NCBI GenBank assembly: GCA_011503125.2
Contig: WWBZ02000012.1
Location: 434,001 to 498,000, forward strand
From: Botryosphaeria dothidea
Taxonomy: Eukaryota; Ascomycota; Dothideomycetes; Botryosphaeriales; Botryosphaeriaceae
Length of the DNA: 64,000 bases
Direction: 5' to 3'
Positions within the stretch are counted from its first letter, which is position 1; the number at the start of each line of letters is the position of its first letter. A program made the translations under genes and the position numbers. Under the pieces are notes generated by a model. It saw nothing but the letters and a program-made list of their open reading frames with translations, was not told the origin of the DNA and did not search any database. Positions 10,337 through 20,855 of this stretch are shown piece after piece.

Positions 10337-12386
10337 TCACACCTCAACCTTCTCCACATGCACCGGCCCCCCTTTATCCCGCACAACTCCCTCAACACCG
10401 CCGCCCTCCCCACCCCTCCTCCCAAACTCGTCCACCAACGCCCTCAGCCCCACCTCCTCCTGCACGCAACGCCACACCGCCTCGTCCTCCCCCGCCAGCC
10501 CGCCGCCCCCAAACACCCGGTCCATCTCCTCCAGCGTCCGGCCCTTCGTCTCGGGCATGTACAGCCAGATGAACACGCCGCCCGCCAGCGACCACGCGGC
10601 GAAGAAGAGATACGTGCCCCAGCCGATGCCGGCGAGCATGGGCGGCACGATGAAGGCGATGACGAAGTTGTTCATCCAGTTGGCCGACGCGCCGATGGAG
10701 GTGCCTTTGGCGCGGATGCTGAGCGGGAAGATCTCGGCGATCAGGATCCACGAGCCGGGGCCCCACGAGTAGGCGAAGTTGACGATGTAGAGCCAGACGA
10801 ACTGGAAGGCGGTTTTTGCGCCGCCTGTTGTTACCTGCCGTGCGCTTGGGATGCGGGGGAGGATCGGGGTTACTTACGACGACGGCGGCCCAGCCGGCGG
10901 CGGCGTGGGCGGGCCAGTTGTGCCCGCAGGTGGCGACGATGATGGCCTGTGATGGGTGGTTACGTGTTATCGTTTTTGCTCGTTTGGCGCGGGAGTGAGG
11001 GGACTGACGATGATGGCTTCGCAGATGCACATGCCGCCGGAGCCGAGTAGCATGAGGGGTTTGCGGCCGATGCGGTCGATGTAGAGGATGGCGGGGATGG
11101 TGGTGGCGACGTTGATTATGCCGATGACGCCGGTGGCGAGGAGGGAGGAGGTGCTGCTGGTGAGGCTGAGGGACTGGAAGATGATGGGGGCGTAGTAGAT
11201 TACTGTTGTGGTCGGTCAGCAGGCGGGGAGGATTGGTGAGAGGGGGGCGTGGAGAGCACGTACTCGAATCGATGCCGGTCCACTGCTGGAAGAACATGAC
11301 TAGGCTCGCGAGGGAGACGCGCTTGAAGGCGTCCTTGTTGCGGATCAGGCCGCTGTACTGGGCGAATTCCCTCCTCCAGATGCTGTTGGCGCCAAATGTG
11401 GGGAACTGCTTGTCGAAGGTGCGCTTCTCAAACTCGACGTCCGCCTTGATCTCGAGGAACTCGGCGCGCACGAGGAAGTCGTCTTCGGGTAGGTTGCGCA
11501 GATACGATATCGTCCGGACTGCTTCCTCGTCTCGGCCTTTCGAAGCAAGGAGGCGTGGTGAGAAAGGCATGAACAGTATTCCAACGGCGAGGCAGACGGC
11601 GGGTACGCCTTGTATGATCATTGGAAGCCTCCATGCAAAGTTTGACTTCCCTTCACCGGTACTGCCTATGTAGTTCGAACCGTACTGTCAAATATGAGCA
11701 ATGTGCACAAGCAGACAAATAGGATTGTCCTTACGGCAACCCAGTATGCCAGCATAATGCCGATGGTTGTCGTCAGCTGTTGCAGTGCAATGATGAATCC
11801 ACGCATCTCTGGTGGGGACAGCTCGGCATTGTATAGAGGCCTGTAGGTTCGTCAGTGTTGGAATCCGAAAACTGATCAGCAGTCATACCCTATCGCGGAT
11901 AGAGTTCCTACACCCAAGCCAGTGAAGAGTCTACCAGCATACAGGTATGCAATGCTCTGAGCTCCAGCTGCAAGGAAAGATCCCAAGACCACCCAAAGAG
12001 ATCCGGCAAACATGGTGTGCTTGCGGGAATATACCTGGGCAAACACTCCAGAAGACAGGGATCCGACCCAGCCGCCAAGTTGAAGGACAGAGGTGAGCCA
12101 TCCAAGCTTTGCCGAGTTCTCGGTAGCCTCAGGGAACGTTTGTTTGAACGAATGCATCACCACTGCTTGGCCGAGAACTCCCTGTTGGTATCCATAGAGT
12201 AATCCACCAAAGCTGAAAGCTGTTAGCCGCAGAAGAAGCCGTGGTGGCCGATGATACGTACGAAGCAAAGGATGAGATGAAAAAGACCTTTTTGTTCTTC
12301 CATATGTGCGATATTGTTTTCTTAGAGTTTCCAGTCTCGCTGCGCAAATGCGCCGTGATACCCTGCAGATTCTGTGTTGAGGACAT
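10337..12386 (-). CDS. MFS sugar transporter (sugar porter family)
   Basis: Seven exons: 12386-12262, 12212-11889, 11840-11735, 11684-11264, 11202-11009, 10946-10878 and 10834-10337. All junctions are GT-AG, introns are 43-62 bp, and the total is 578 residues. Sugar-porter signatures are visible: GGLLYGYQQGVLGQ in TM1, GRLFTGLGVGTLSAIG, AELSPPEMRGFIIALQQL, FFQQWTGIDS with the QQxTG motif, YIDRIGRKPLMLLGS, and PETKGRTLEEMDRVF after the last helix. It should be a 12-TM plasma-membrane proton symporter. The substrate cannot be read from sequence; its divergent neighbour, an L-rhamnose-dehydrogenase-like SDR, suggests the sugar used by the cluster. A TATA-like element lies at 12434-12439 (minus strand), about 50 bp before the ATG. 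The shared promoter carries a CCCTCGAGNCGA element. Confidence 0.88.
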
Positions 12387-12709
12387 GGCTCGGGAGTGAG
12401 GTGAAGAAAGAGCGAAGAAAGGTGATTTTTCTGTTTATATGGTCAGCATATCGAACATGGTATCAACACATTCGAATGATCCCAAAATGCGGGGCCCCGC
12501 GTTCGCTTGTCGCAATAGCGGAGCGACGGCGGTTCACAAAGCAGTGGTTTGGACCGTTCTGCCGTGTCGTCAGATGAGCCCTCGAGTCGAGGGTCCACAG
12601 GGCTCGCGGGTTCGGTCCGGTGTATGAACCCCCGTTTCGGAGGTGCTCAGTATAAGTTTCCGGCAAAAACTTGGACATCTTACCCGACATATCTTAACTC
12701 TCAATCAAA
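12387..12709. promoter_or_regulatory. Divergent promoter of sugar transporter and SDR
   Basis: 323 bp serve two divergent genes. TATA-like boxes face each way: TTTATA at 12434-12439 for the transporter and TATAAG at 12651-12656 for the SDR. Between them are a perfect 12-nt palindrome CGG-N4-CCG type (12489-12500) and a 15-nt palindrome (12579-12593) containing the cluster element. Confidence 0.7.
12579..12593. promoter_or_regulatory. Candidate cluster regulatory element, copy 1 (palindromic)
   Basis: CCCTCGAGTCGAGGG is a perfect palindrome around a central G. Its first 12 bases match the CCCTCGAGNCGA found three more times in the other divergent promoter of the cluster (16694, 16858, 16910). 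Confidence 0.55.
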
Positions 12710-13554
12710 ATGGTGTTACCGGCTTGCGGACTCCTTCGGGGGAAGACTGCCATTATCACCGGTGGAGTCACGGGAATCGGGCGGGCCATCACTCTGGAAT
12801 ATGTCCGGCAGGGGTGCAACGTAGCAGTCAACCATCTCGGACTGCAGCGCGACGAGGAGTTGAGGCAGGGACTGCATGCGGAGGCACAGAAGCTGAAGGC
12901 AGGCGAGTTGGTCGACCTGGCTGGAGATATTTCAAAACCGAGGACTAGCCAGGAGCTGGTGTCGAAAGCGGTTGCAAAATGGGGCAAGCTGGACATCTGT
13001 GTCGCGAATGCTGGAGTGTTCAAGCCGGCGAATTTCTTGGAGTAAGTAAGGCGAAATCAAGGCAAATACGGTCTCATCCTGACAGGACAAGAATCGAAGA
13101 GAAAGTCTACCGGCAGTCGATGAGTGTGAATATTGATGGTACATTCAACACGTGTCAGGCGGCGGCGCGGCAGATGGTATCTCAAGGGCATGGCGGGAGC
13201 ATCATTGCGACGTCTTCCGTCAGCGCGCTGGTTGGGGGAGGCATGCAAGTGCATTACACGCCAACGAAGGCGGCAGTGCTTTCGATGATGCAGTCGATGG
13301 CGGTTGCGCTTGGAAAACACAGGATTCGATGCAACGCATTGCTGCCGGGCACCACAGACACGCAGCTGGCAGACCATGAGTTGAAGGATGCTGCAAAGGT
13401 CAAATACCTCGAAAAGCGGATCCCACTGGGCAGGGTTGGCAGGCCGGAGGAGATGGCTGGGCCTGCGGTGTTCCTGGCGTCTGAAGACTTTAGCAGCTTT
13501 GTCAATGGGTCGGGACTGCTTGCTGATGGTGGCATGTTTGTCAATCTGCAATGA
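12710..13554 (+). CDS. Short-chain dehydrogenase, L-rhamnose-1-dehydrogenase-like
   Basis: Two exons, 12710-13041 and 13086-13554, with a 44-bp GT-AG intron; 266 residues. Rossmann motif ITGGVTGIGRAI, NAG motif (VANAGVF), catalytic Ser in IIATSSVSALVGG and YxxxK as YTPTKAA; it ends DGGMFVNLQ. These blocks closely match my recollection of Scheffersomyces stipitis L-rhamnose 1-dehydrogenase (RHA1), including the unusual YTPTK and the FVNLQ terminus. That enzyme oxidises L-rhamnose to its lactone with NAD(P)+. The identity of this protein's substrate is inference; other aldose dehydrogenases of the SDR family remain possible. It is divergent from the sugar transporter and shares a palindromic element with it. 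The cytosol is expected, since no targeting signal is seen. Confidence 0.72.
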
Positions 13555-13788
13555 TGGTGTTTGGAAGTTTGAGTTGGAGAGATCGACAGAAGCACATATG
13601 ACGTAGTCTGCAACAGTAGCAAACCAGCAACCAATGCATTGCATGTAGATTCCGGGATGACGATCGGATGTTTTGTTGATTCCGAACGCGGCCGCAACCG
13701 AAGTCGATTGCGGGAAGGAGTGGCCCGGCGCGTCGTGCCCCCGCATCGCGTCCCCGCCCCAAACATCACAACCCTCCATCCAACCATC

Positions 13789-15663
13789 ATGCCAACCGCC
13801 GAATCTCGGAACGCAAGACGTGCTCGAACCAGGAAACCACGTGGCCGCGGTCTTAGAACACGCACTGGCTGGTGAGCTGCTGCTCTTTTCCATCCATGTC
13901 AACCCAGCCCTAACCAGCCCCTGCAGCATCACCTGCCGGAAGCGTCATCTCAAGTGTGACGAGGCCACTCCCCTGTGCGGCCCTTGCTTGAAGAGTGGTC
14001 ATACCTGCGAGTACGCTGAAACTACCAAAACCCGTCCTCGTAGCCAGTCCCGGCCTACCACTACCGAACCAGAACAACCCCAGCCTCCCTCTGCCGAAAC
14101 TACCTGCCTTGATACGGTACTGCCTACATACACCCAACCCAGTCCAGACGATGCTGCCAATGCATTTACCACCGCTACCTTTGGAGATTCTCCAGGAAGC
14201 TCCGTCAGCTCTGCCCGTCCGGCCATCGGAACCGCTACTGCCGGATGGTTCGAGTTGTTGCTTGATGATGCCGCCCTCGACTTCGACTTCTATCCATTCA
14301 GCCAGAGTGACCTGGTCCAGAGCTCAGAGCTGGCTGCCCAGCGGATACCTGTCCTTTCTCCCGCACAGCAGAGCTCTATTGCCGAACACTGCCAATGGCA
14401 GTGCTCCGAAAGAATCCGTTTGTCGCCCAACGAATGCTTACTGTTCGAGAACTTTGTGCGCCGTGTCGGTCGCTGGCTTGACCTGTTCGACCCCGAAGAC
14501 CATTTCTCTTCACTCGTTCCTCGCCTTGCCGTGCGTCTCTCCCGGAAAGTGTCTTGGATAGTTGAGCTGACCACGTCAGATGCAAAACATTGGCCTCATG
14601 AACGCTATTCTAGCCTTGTCCTCCCGCCACATCTCATTGAATCCTGGGATCGCTCCAGATATAAGCCACGACAGGGCTGATGCTCTCAAGTACTATTACG
14701 AAACCCTCCACTACTTGCACAAGGCTATGCAGTATGACAGCTTCAAAACAAGCCTGGAGCTGCTTGCCACCACTCTCATCGTCTCGACCTACGAGATGCT
14801 GGACGGTTCACGTCAAGATTGGGAACGTCACTTGCAGGGCGTCTTCTGGATACAGCGCTCTCAGGTGATCCATGGAGACTCTGGCGGCTTAAAGCAGGCC
14901 AATTGGTGGGCATGGCTGTGTCAAGACGTATGGGCCGCCTTTCGAGAAAGGCGTAAAGTCTTCACTTTCTGGAAGCACCCACGCACCTTTGACCAGTTGA
15001 ACGAGCACGAGCTTGCCTGCCGCTCAATCTTCGTCTTCTCGAAAGCCGTCAATTTCTGCTCCAAGGAGGAAACCGAGGCTGATGTTAACAATGTACAAGC
15101 CCGACTCACCAAAGCAGAGATGTTGATGAGGATGCTCGACGAGTGGCAGAGCTTACTTACAATCAGATTCTCGCCATTACCAATCAGTACTGCTTCGAAT
15201 TCGGAAGTCTTCCCGCCTATCTGGATCCACCCGTCACCTTTCGGTAAGGCTACCCGCGCTCTTGAATGTTTCTTTCGTTAACATGGACAGCGGTGGCTGT
15301 TCAACTTAGCCATGCCGCCCGGATATTGGTGTATCTCCATCGACCATTGCTTGGGGGTTTGAATGAATATATGCAACAGCAAAAAGATATTACGAAATGC
15401 GTCGAGGCCATTTGCGGAATTGCGAAACGTCTCGATGACGATGCAGCTGCTATTATGTGTTCTCAATGCTTGTATATCGGTAAGTCACTATCTCTCGTCC
15501 ACCAACCCGCATTTGCTAAGAAAAGTACAAAGCGGGTCTATGCGTGCAAGATGCTAAACAACGCGAGATAATTCTTGGACTTATCCACACGTGTCGACAG
15601 CGCACCGGCTGGCCGATCAAGCCATTGAGGGAAGAATTACAGAACCTCTGGATGAACTCTTGA
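13789..15663 (+). CDS. Zn(II)2Cys6 transcription factor of the sugar cluster
   Basis: Five exons: 13789-13871, 13927-14530, 14580-15243, 15291-15479 and 15533-15663; 556 residues. The first intron splits the zinc cluster; joining it gives C-x2-C-x6-C-x6-C-x2-C-x6-C at the N-terminus (CITCRKRHLKCDE onward), preceded by an Arg-rich segment. The middle and C-terminal part resemble the fungal-specific factor domain of Acr-2-like regulators, with NIGLMNAILALSSRH, PPIWIHPSPF and RILVYLHRPLLGG. The ATG at 13789 was chosen because it leads directly into the basic region. Expected to be a nuclear DNA-binding regulator. It lies between the SDR and the aldolase, and its stop is 13 bp from the convergent aldolase stop, so pathway-specific control of this cluster is the natural inference. 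No CCCTCGAGNCGA element is seen in its own upstream region. Confidence 0.82.
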
Positions 15664-15676
15664 ATTTCTGGATAGT

Positions 15677-16600
15677 CTACGCCTTTCCTGCTGATCCACA
15701 AGCCTCCATCCACTCGACGGTCAGGGAAATGACCTCCTCTGTGCCTTCCTCCATCAATGCCGTGTGGGGAACCTTCCCTGCTTTGGCCGCCAGGTGGTCA
15801 AAGTAGTCATCCAGAACCAATTTGTTCACATTGACCTTGGAGACTCCCGCCACGATGCACTGCTTCATCAACTCCGGCTTGAAGCCATTGGTGCCGTGCA
15901 ACGCTATGCGAACTTTTCCATCCACATGCGAAAGGAGAGTTCTCATTCTGTCCACCATCAGCATGAAGCGCCGGTTGAAATGGCGCAAAAAGTCTCACCT
16001 TTCAAAATCCAGCTGTGGGCCAGCAGGGCCATATTCACCATGAACGTTGCCAATAGCGGGTGCAAGGATATCCACTCCGGTTGCGACGAAGTCCTGGGCC
16101 TCCTCGACGGTCGTTTTGCTCCCCTCCAAACCGGCCGTATCCATGACACCGTCTTCGCCTCCTTCAATGCGGCCCGGTTCCGCTTCCGTTGCTATGCGTC
16201 GCACATGGCAATACTCGACAAGCTCCTTCGTCTTGGCCAGGTTCTCCTCTTTCTCATGATGCGACATGTCGACCATGATGCTGTCGAACGGCAGATTATC
16301 TGCCGCGTGCCTGATGAGACTTTCCTCCTGGGCATGGTCCAAGTGAATTGAGATGGGTACGGTAGCGGTCTTCATGGCATCGGCGGCAGCGCGAATCAGG
16401 AGCCCGTCAGACCAGGTTATTGCCCATGGAAAGAACTGGATGATCAATGGTGAACGCGCTTTCTCAGCGGCGCGGACGAGACCTAGGATTTGCTCGATGT
16501 TGTAGGCGATAGCTGCCAGGACGCCATATTTGCCCTTTTCCGCAGCCTTGAGGATCTGGATGGTGCGATTGCTCTCTTTCCAGCTTTGCGTCGACGCCAT
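15677..16600 (-). CDS. Class II (zinc) ketose aldolase family protein
   Basis: Two exons, 16600-15999 and 15947-15677, with a 51-bp GT-AG intron; 290 residues. Class II FBP/tagatose-bisphosphate aldolase motifs are visible: ISIHLDHAQEESL (catalytic Asp, zinc His), TEAEPGRIEGGED, APAIGNVHGEYG (zinc His), IALHGTNGF (zinc His) and KVNVNKLVLDDY. It should cleave a ketose to dihydroxyacetone (phosphate) plus an aldehyde. The loop after the third zinc His reads HGTNG rather than the HG(A/G)SG of bisphosphate aldolases, where the Ser helps bind phosphate. With no kinase in the cluster, a non-phosphorylated or mono-phosphorylated substrate is possible, but this is inference. It is convergent with the regulator gene and divergent from the second SDR. 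Confidence 0.8.
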
Positions 16601-16693
16601 TATGAACGCTCAAAGGTTGGGAAGGATCAGGAGAAAGGTTGTGGTTTTGTCGGATGGGATTTCGGCGTCAGCGTCGGGCAAACCGGTGGCGAG

Positions 16694-16705
16694 CCCTCGA
16701 GACGA
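16694..16705 (+). promoter_or_regulatory. Candidate cluster regulatory element, copy 2
   Basis: CCCTCGAGACGA, about 95 bp upstream of the aldolase ATG. Confidence 0.5.
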
Positions 16706-16857
16706 TGAGAGTTTCGTCGACACTGGGTCGCTCATGATGCCGGCTCTTAAAGTATCATGAGACGGATCTCAGCTGTTCGCGTCAACGCTCAATGACTACA
16801 GCAACTATCCTGGGAAGCGGGGTAAATCGCCCGTTCGATGGTGGGGCAGCTCGAAAA

Positions 16858-16869
16858 CCCTCGAGCCGA
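16858..16869 (+). promoter_or_regulatory. Candidate cluster regulatory element, copy 3
   Basis: CCCTCGAGCCGA, near the middle of the aldolase/SDR promoter. Confidence 0.5.
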
Positions 16870-16909
16870 TTGGCAGAGAGCGGCTTTGACCCCGAGGCGA
16901 AGGCCTGCG

Positions 16910-16921
16910 CCCTCGAGACGA
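16910..16921 (+). promoter_or_regulatory. Candidate cluster regulatory element, copy 4
   Basis: CCCTCGAGACGA, about 80 bp upstream of the TATA-like sequence of the second SDR and identical to copy 2. Confidence 0.5.
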
Positions 16922-17095
16922 GGCTACCACATGGTCATCCAACTCCACACCACGGCCGCAGCATGCCCGATCGCGGCTCTCGCAGATGTCCCAGGTGCTC
17001 TATAATTATAGGACATTTCCAAGGTGAGTCTACGAGACAGTAGTATTTTGGATCAATCCTTCCCATCTTGAGAGAAGCATCCGCCGACCAGAATC

Positions 17096-18157
17096 ATGTC
17101 GAGTAGCACTGCCGCTGCCACCAAGCCGGAAACTAAGATTCAATTGGCCGGCAAAGTCATAGCAAGTGAATAACCCTCCAAAAACTCACAGAAAGCCGCC
17201 TCGATTGGCCTCATACTCACATCTTCTCCAGTCACGGGCGCCAACCGTGGTATCGGCCTGGGCATCGCTGAGAGCTGCCTGGACAACGGCGCCGCCCGCG
17301 TCTACTCCATCGACATAGCCGACCAGCCCGGCGACGATTTTGATGCCGTCGCCAAGCGCTATCCCGGCCGCCTCTTCTCCGTTCAGGCTGACGTCACGAC
17401 CGAGAAGAGCGTGACCGAGGCTGTCGACAAGATTGTCCAGGAGGCTGGCGCGCTGCATGGCATGGTTGCGAATGCGGGCCGGACGAAGCACAAAGCTGCA
17501 CTTGACTTTACCGACGAGGAGGTTCAACAACTGTTTGCTGTAAATGTGTGTTTTCAGACTCCAATTTCTTCTCCGTGTGCTGATAGACATCGTAGTTGTT
17601 CGGTGCCTTCTACTGTGCGAGAGTAGCCGCGAGGACGTTCATCAAGCTCGGCATCAAGGGATCCATCGTCTTCACCGCATCAATGGCCTCCTACCGTCCG
17701 AACAAGGTAAAAAAAAAAAAAAAAGTCTCCCTTCCTGCCTCTGAAGACACGCTCATGATCTCCCTTCCAGCGCGTCCCCTCGGCCCCCTACGGCGCAACA
17801 AAAGCCGGCGTACGCAACATGACGCACACGCTGGCCATGGAATGGGCACAGCATGGCATCCGCGTCAACTCGGTCTCGCCGGGCCTGGTAAACACAGTCA
17901 TGACGTACTGGGTGCCGCAGCAGCCCGACTGGGAACAGCAGCTCAAGTACTACGGCGGCATGCCCCGCCTGGCCGAGGTGCAGGAATTGGGCGGCGCCTA
18001 CGTGTACTTGCTCAGCGATGCGGCGAGCTATACAACGAGCATCGATATCCCGGTGAATGGCGTTATTGGGAGTAAGTTTGCCTTGTTTTCCCCCGCTTTC
18101 GTCTTACGTTGGGTGTGGCTGTGTTGTGGAGAGGCTGACTTTGTTTGCAGTTTGTTG
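17096..18157 (+). CDS. Short-chain dehydrogenase/reductase, polyol/ketose reductase type
   Basis: Five exons: 17096-17165, 17232-17545, 17596-17706, 17771-18071 and 18150-18157; 267 residues, with all introns GT-AG. Motifs: ITGANRGIG (cofactor), VANAGRTKH, catalytic Ser in FTASMAS and YGATKAG (YxxxK). The region AMEWAQHGIRVNSVSPGLV is typical of fungal D-arabinitol 2-dehydrogenase, L-xylulose reductase and sorbose reductase types; substrate not determinable. The third intron holds a poly-A tract just after its donor. The last exon is only eight bases and gives the end IGIC; if that junction is wrong, the C-terminus would differ. The promoter is shared with the aldolase and carries three cluster elements, so the gene very likely belongs to the same catabolic unit. 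Confidence 0.75.
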
Positions 18158-18691
18158 AGCAGGGATGCGCCGTTGGAGCCGCCGGTGCCTTGTCCTTTTT
18201 AGATTTTCCTTAGAATCAAGTGCTTGTTCGATCGATGGTATTGAGCAGTCTTTGGTAAATTGTGGCTTTCGAAAGCTTCTCTTCTCACCTTTCTCCTTTC
18301 TCCATGTGACCGATATACCAAAAATGCTCCGTGAGGTGCCTGTGGCTGGTTCCCTCTGCTGAAAAGTGGTGTTCAAAAGGACGATCTACCCCGGCCGACA
18401 CTGATTACGGCTGAAGTGGCTGGGCGGAATATGTGTTCCAAAAGGCTCAGGCCACTCTGACAGGAGTGTGTTTATCTTGGCGAATTGGGTATGAAGTTGC
18501 GCAAAATGAGCCACAAACATGCAGGGGTTGCCGACTGCTTGGGACAGCTGCCTACTGATCCTTGCACATTGCTTGGTACATGGTATCAGGATATAAGGGA
18601 CTGTTGCCAGTACCGGTGCCAGTACTTTTGCCAGTCCTCCGGCACGTAGCCTCGTCCTCCGCTCATTTGTTTCACACAACACCGTCGTTCC
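18158..18691. other. Intergenic region before HET gene
   Basis: 534 bp with no recognisable gene. Just upstream of the HET start is a short imperfect repeat of the pentamer unit TGCCAG (about 18600-18635). Confidence 0.5.
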
Positions 18692-20855
18692 ATGGGCCTC
18701 TCAAGCTATTTGCTGCCTCAATCCTCATTTTCCTCGATGGACGACGACAGGGCGAAAAGCGAACCAAACAATCCGTGTCCGGATAGTCACCATAACGAAC
18801 CGGCCGACTTTCCAATACCCTGGGAAGAGCTGAAGCGTCTCGAAAATTGGGACGGTGATCCCGATGCGATGGAGCTCGGTTTACCCACACGGAGTGGTCG
18901 TCTGGATGATATAGAGTCCAGGTATTGTCGTCGCTGCATGGCTGCACTCGGATACAAGCCAACTGGAAAATATTTCGCCTATTTCCAGAAGATTTTCCAT
19001 GAACCGTGTACTTGTGACCATGACCATCTTCGACCTTGGAAACTGCTGGACTGTGCCGAAAGAACTGACTTGAGATTCCACCTCGGCGACGTAGACGACA
19101 TTCTTGCACCGAATTCCGCGTCATTGATGTCCAGGAGTGGAGACTCAAAAAGGATCTCGCCTTCAGATCGATACGTGGCTCTGAGCTACGTTTGGGGCCG
19201 CGTCGTTGACGAAACAAGGCTCATGACGCGAACATCGAATTTTGACCAACTCCATGAGAAAGACTCGCTCCGTCGGCTTCCTTTGACCGTTGAAGACGCT
19301 CTCAAGATCTGCGAGAGCATTGGTGAAAATCACCTCTGGGTCGACAGCATCTGCATTGCGCAAGACGACGAGAGCAGGAAGGGGGGTCAGATCGCCATGA
19401 TGGATCAGATCTACGCTTCCGCAAGCCTCGTTCTGGTCATTGCGTCATGCGAAGGCATGCACGAGCAGATACGCCGCGTTTCCGTTGATCGGAAGATACC
19501 TGTTTGCGAGCGGGTTGAGGACCTCGTGTTCATGGAAGCTCGCGAAATCTCTGCTGCATATCTCTACACCATGGTATGGTCTACCCGAGGCTGGACGTAT
19601 CAAGAAAGGGCCCTCGCGAGACGCAAATTGATCCTACTTAACCAGGAGGTCATATTCTCGTGCTCTACGCGTGCTCTACGCGAATACACGTATCAAAACG
19701 ATGATCTCCAGGCCAAGGGTGATATGCATAACCAATCTTGGAGACTGCTACAAATGGAAGATGATTCATCAGACCTTTGGACTCAGTACGTGGGACACGT
19801 TGAGAGATACACCAAACGCTCACTTGGCGATGGGAAAGATAAACTGAACGTAATTTCCGGAATTCTCAGGCCCCTCTTCAACGACCATGGCGGGTGTCTT
19901 TTTGGCATCCCTCTGAGCTATTTAGACCTCGGCTTGTTGTGGTCATGCACCAACAGCTCCACTATGGAAAAACAAGATTCAGCTTCCGTTGAATCCTCTA
20001 TCACGTCAGGGTTTCCAACGTGGTCTTGGACGTCAGTCAAAAGCAGCGTCACCTATGACATGGTCGGGCTTCGTGCTGACACCTTCGCCGGATCGCTTGT
20101 CAAGTGGTTCTACCAGCCTGCACCAGGATCAAGATTGGAGCCAATACCTTCACAGCGACCTCAAGTTCAAGTTGGGAGGACGAACTCGCCGAGGGGCAAT
20201 CTTTGCAGACTCGCTTCGGCTACATGGCATTCGCATGGAGTACGGGGATGCTGGAAGTCGAGAATCCAGACGGATCCAAGGGCAAATTTTCAAATTTTGA
20301 TCCGATCGAAACCAGAGCACAGAAGCTCTGGCCCCACTGGATGAAGGAGATCTTCTCCGAGGCGAAAGCCCAATCGAAAACCAACTTCTGTTTCAAAGAT
20401 CCTACGAGCGGAGAAATCCCGCAGACTCCCTGCGTCAATCGAGTAGCATCTCCGACAGCGTGGTGAGTAACGGGCAACTGGTGCACGGGACCACCATCGC
20501 TCCCGTAAGGAGACTGTTCCCATCGGACGGGATCCCCCTTTTCTCGATGGACGACGACTTCGTCGGTGTGCTGCACGCTCACGACCCGTTGGTTCGCACG
20601 GAGATACTGCCGCATCTGGACTCGGGCGACCTCTTTTGTGAATTCATGGCCCTTTCGGTCAAACGTGACCACGACGCCTTCCGCCCGTTGCCCAGGGACA
20701 ATCCCGGACTTTGGGGCCATCAATGGACGCTTGTCGATAAAAAGGTGTCTCCTTTGAATCCCATACCCATGTTGAACATCATGCTCATCGGTTGGACCGG
20801 CAAGGCACCGCGGATCGGATTGGAATTGCTAATGTCCTGTTCAAGCAGTGGATAG
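18692..20855 (+). CDS. HET-domain protein, 3' end frameshifted
   Basis: The HET (heterokaryon incompatibility) domain is clear at about residues 165-310: YVALSYVWGRVVDE, LPLTVEDALKICESIG, HLWVDSICIAQDD, MMDQIYASASLVLVIAS and then STRGWTYQERALARR. The proposed model has exons 18692-20164, 20209-20462 and 20510-20855 (690 residues). The second intron has a good GTGAGT donor; the first (44 bp, GTTCAA donor) is weak and may instead hide a frameshift between about 20,120 and 20,205. Near the end, CGGAT is tandemly duplicated (20811-20820); this moves the frame and gives a stop at 20855. Without it the frame would run to a stop at 20893 through a tail of the kind usual for this family. The family controls cell death on fusion of unlike hyphae. 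Possibly a recent pseudogene or a truncated allele. Confidence 0.75.
20811..20820 (+). repeat. 5-bp tandem duplication (CGGAT x2) in HET gene
   Basis: Two adjacent copies of CGGAT at a point where the family-like reading changes from frame 3 to frame 2. Removing one copy would merge both frames, which points to a small duplication as the cause. Confidence 0.7.

Larger units (their letters stand above)
16601..17095. promoter_or_regulatory. Divergent promoter of aldolase and second SDR
   Basis: 495 bp between two start codons. It contains three copies of CCCTCGAGNCGA and a TATA-like sequence TATAATTATA at 17001-17010, about 90 bp before the SDR start. No open frame resembling a protein is present. 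Confidence 0.7.

Noticed and set aside
15764..16351. 195-codon plus-strand frame over the aldolase
   Set aside because: It is the antisense of the well-supported aldolase exons.
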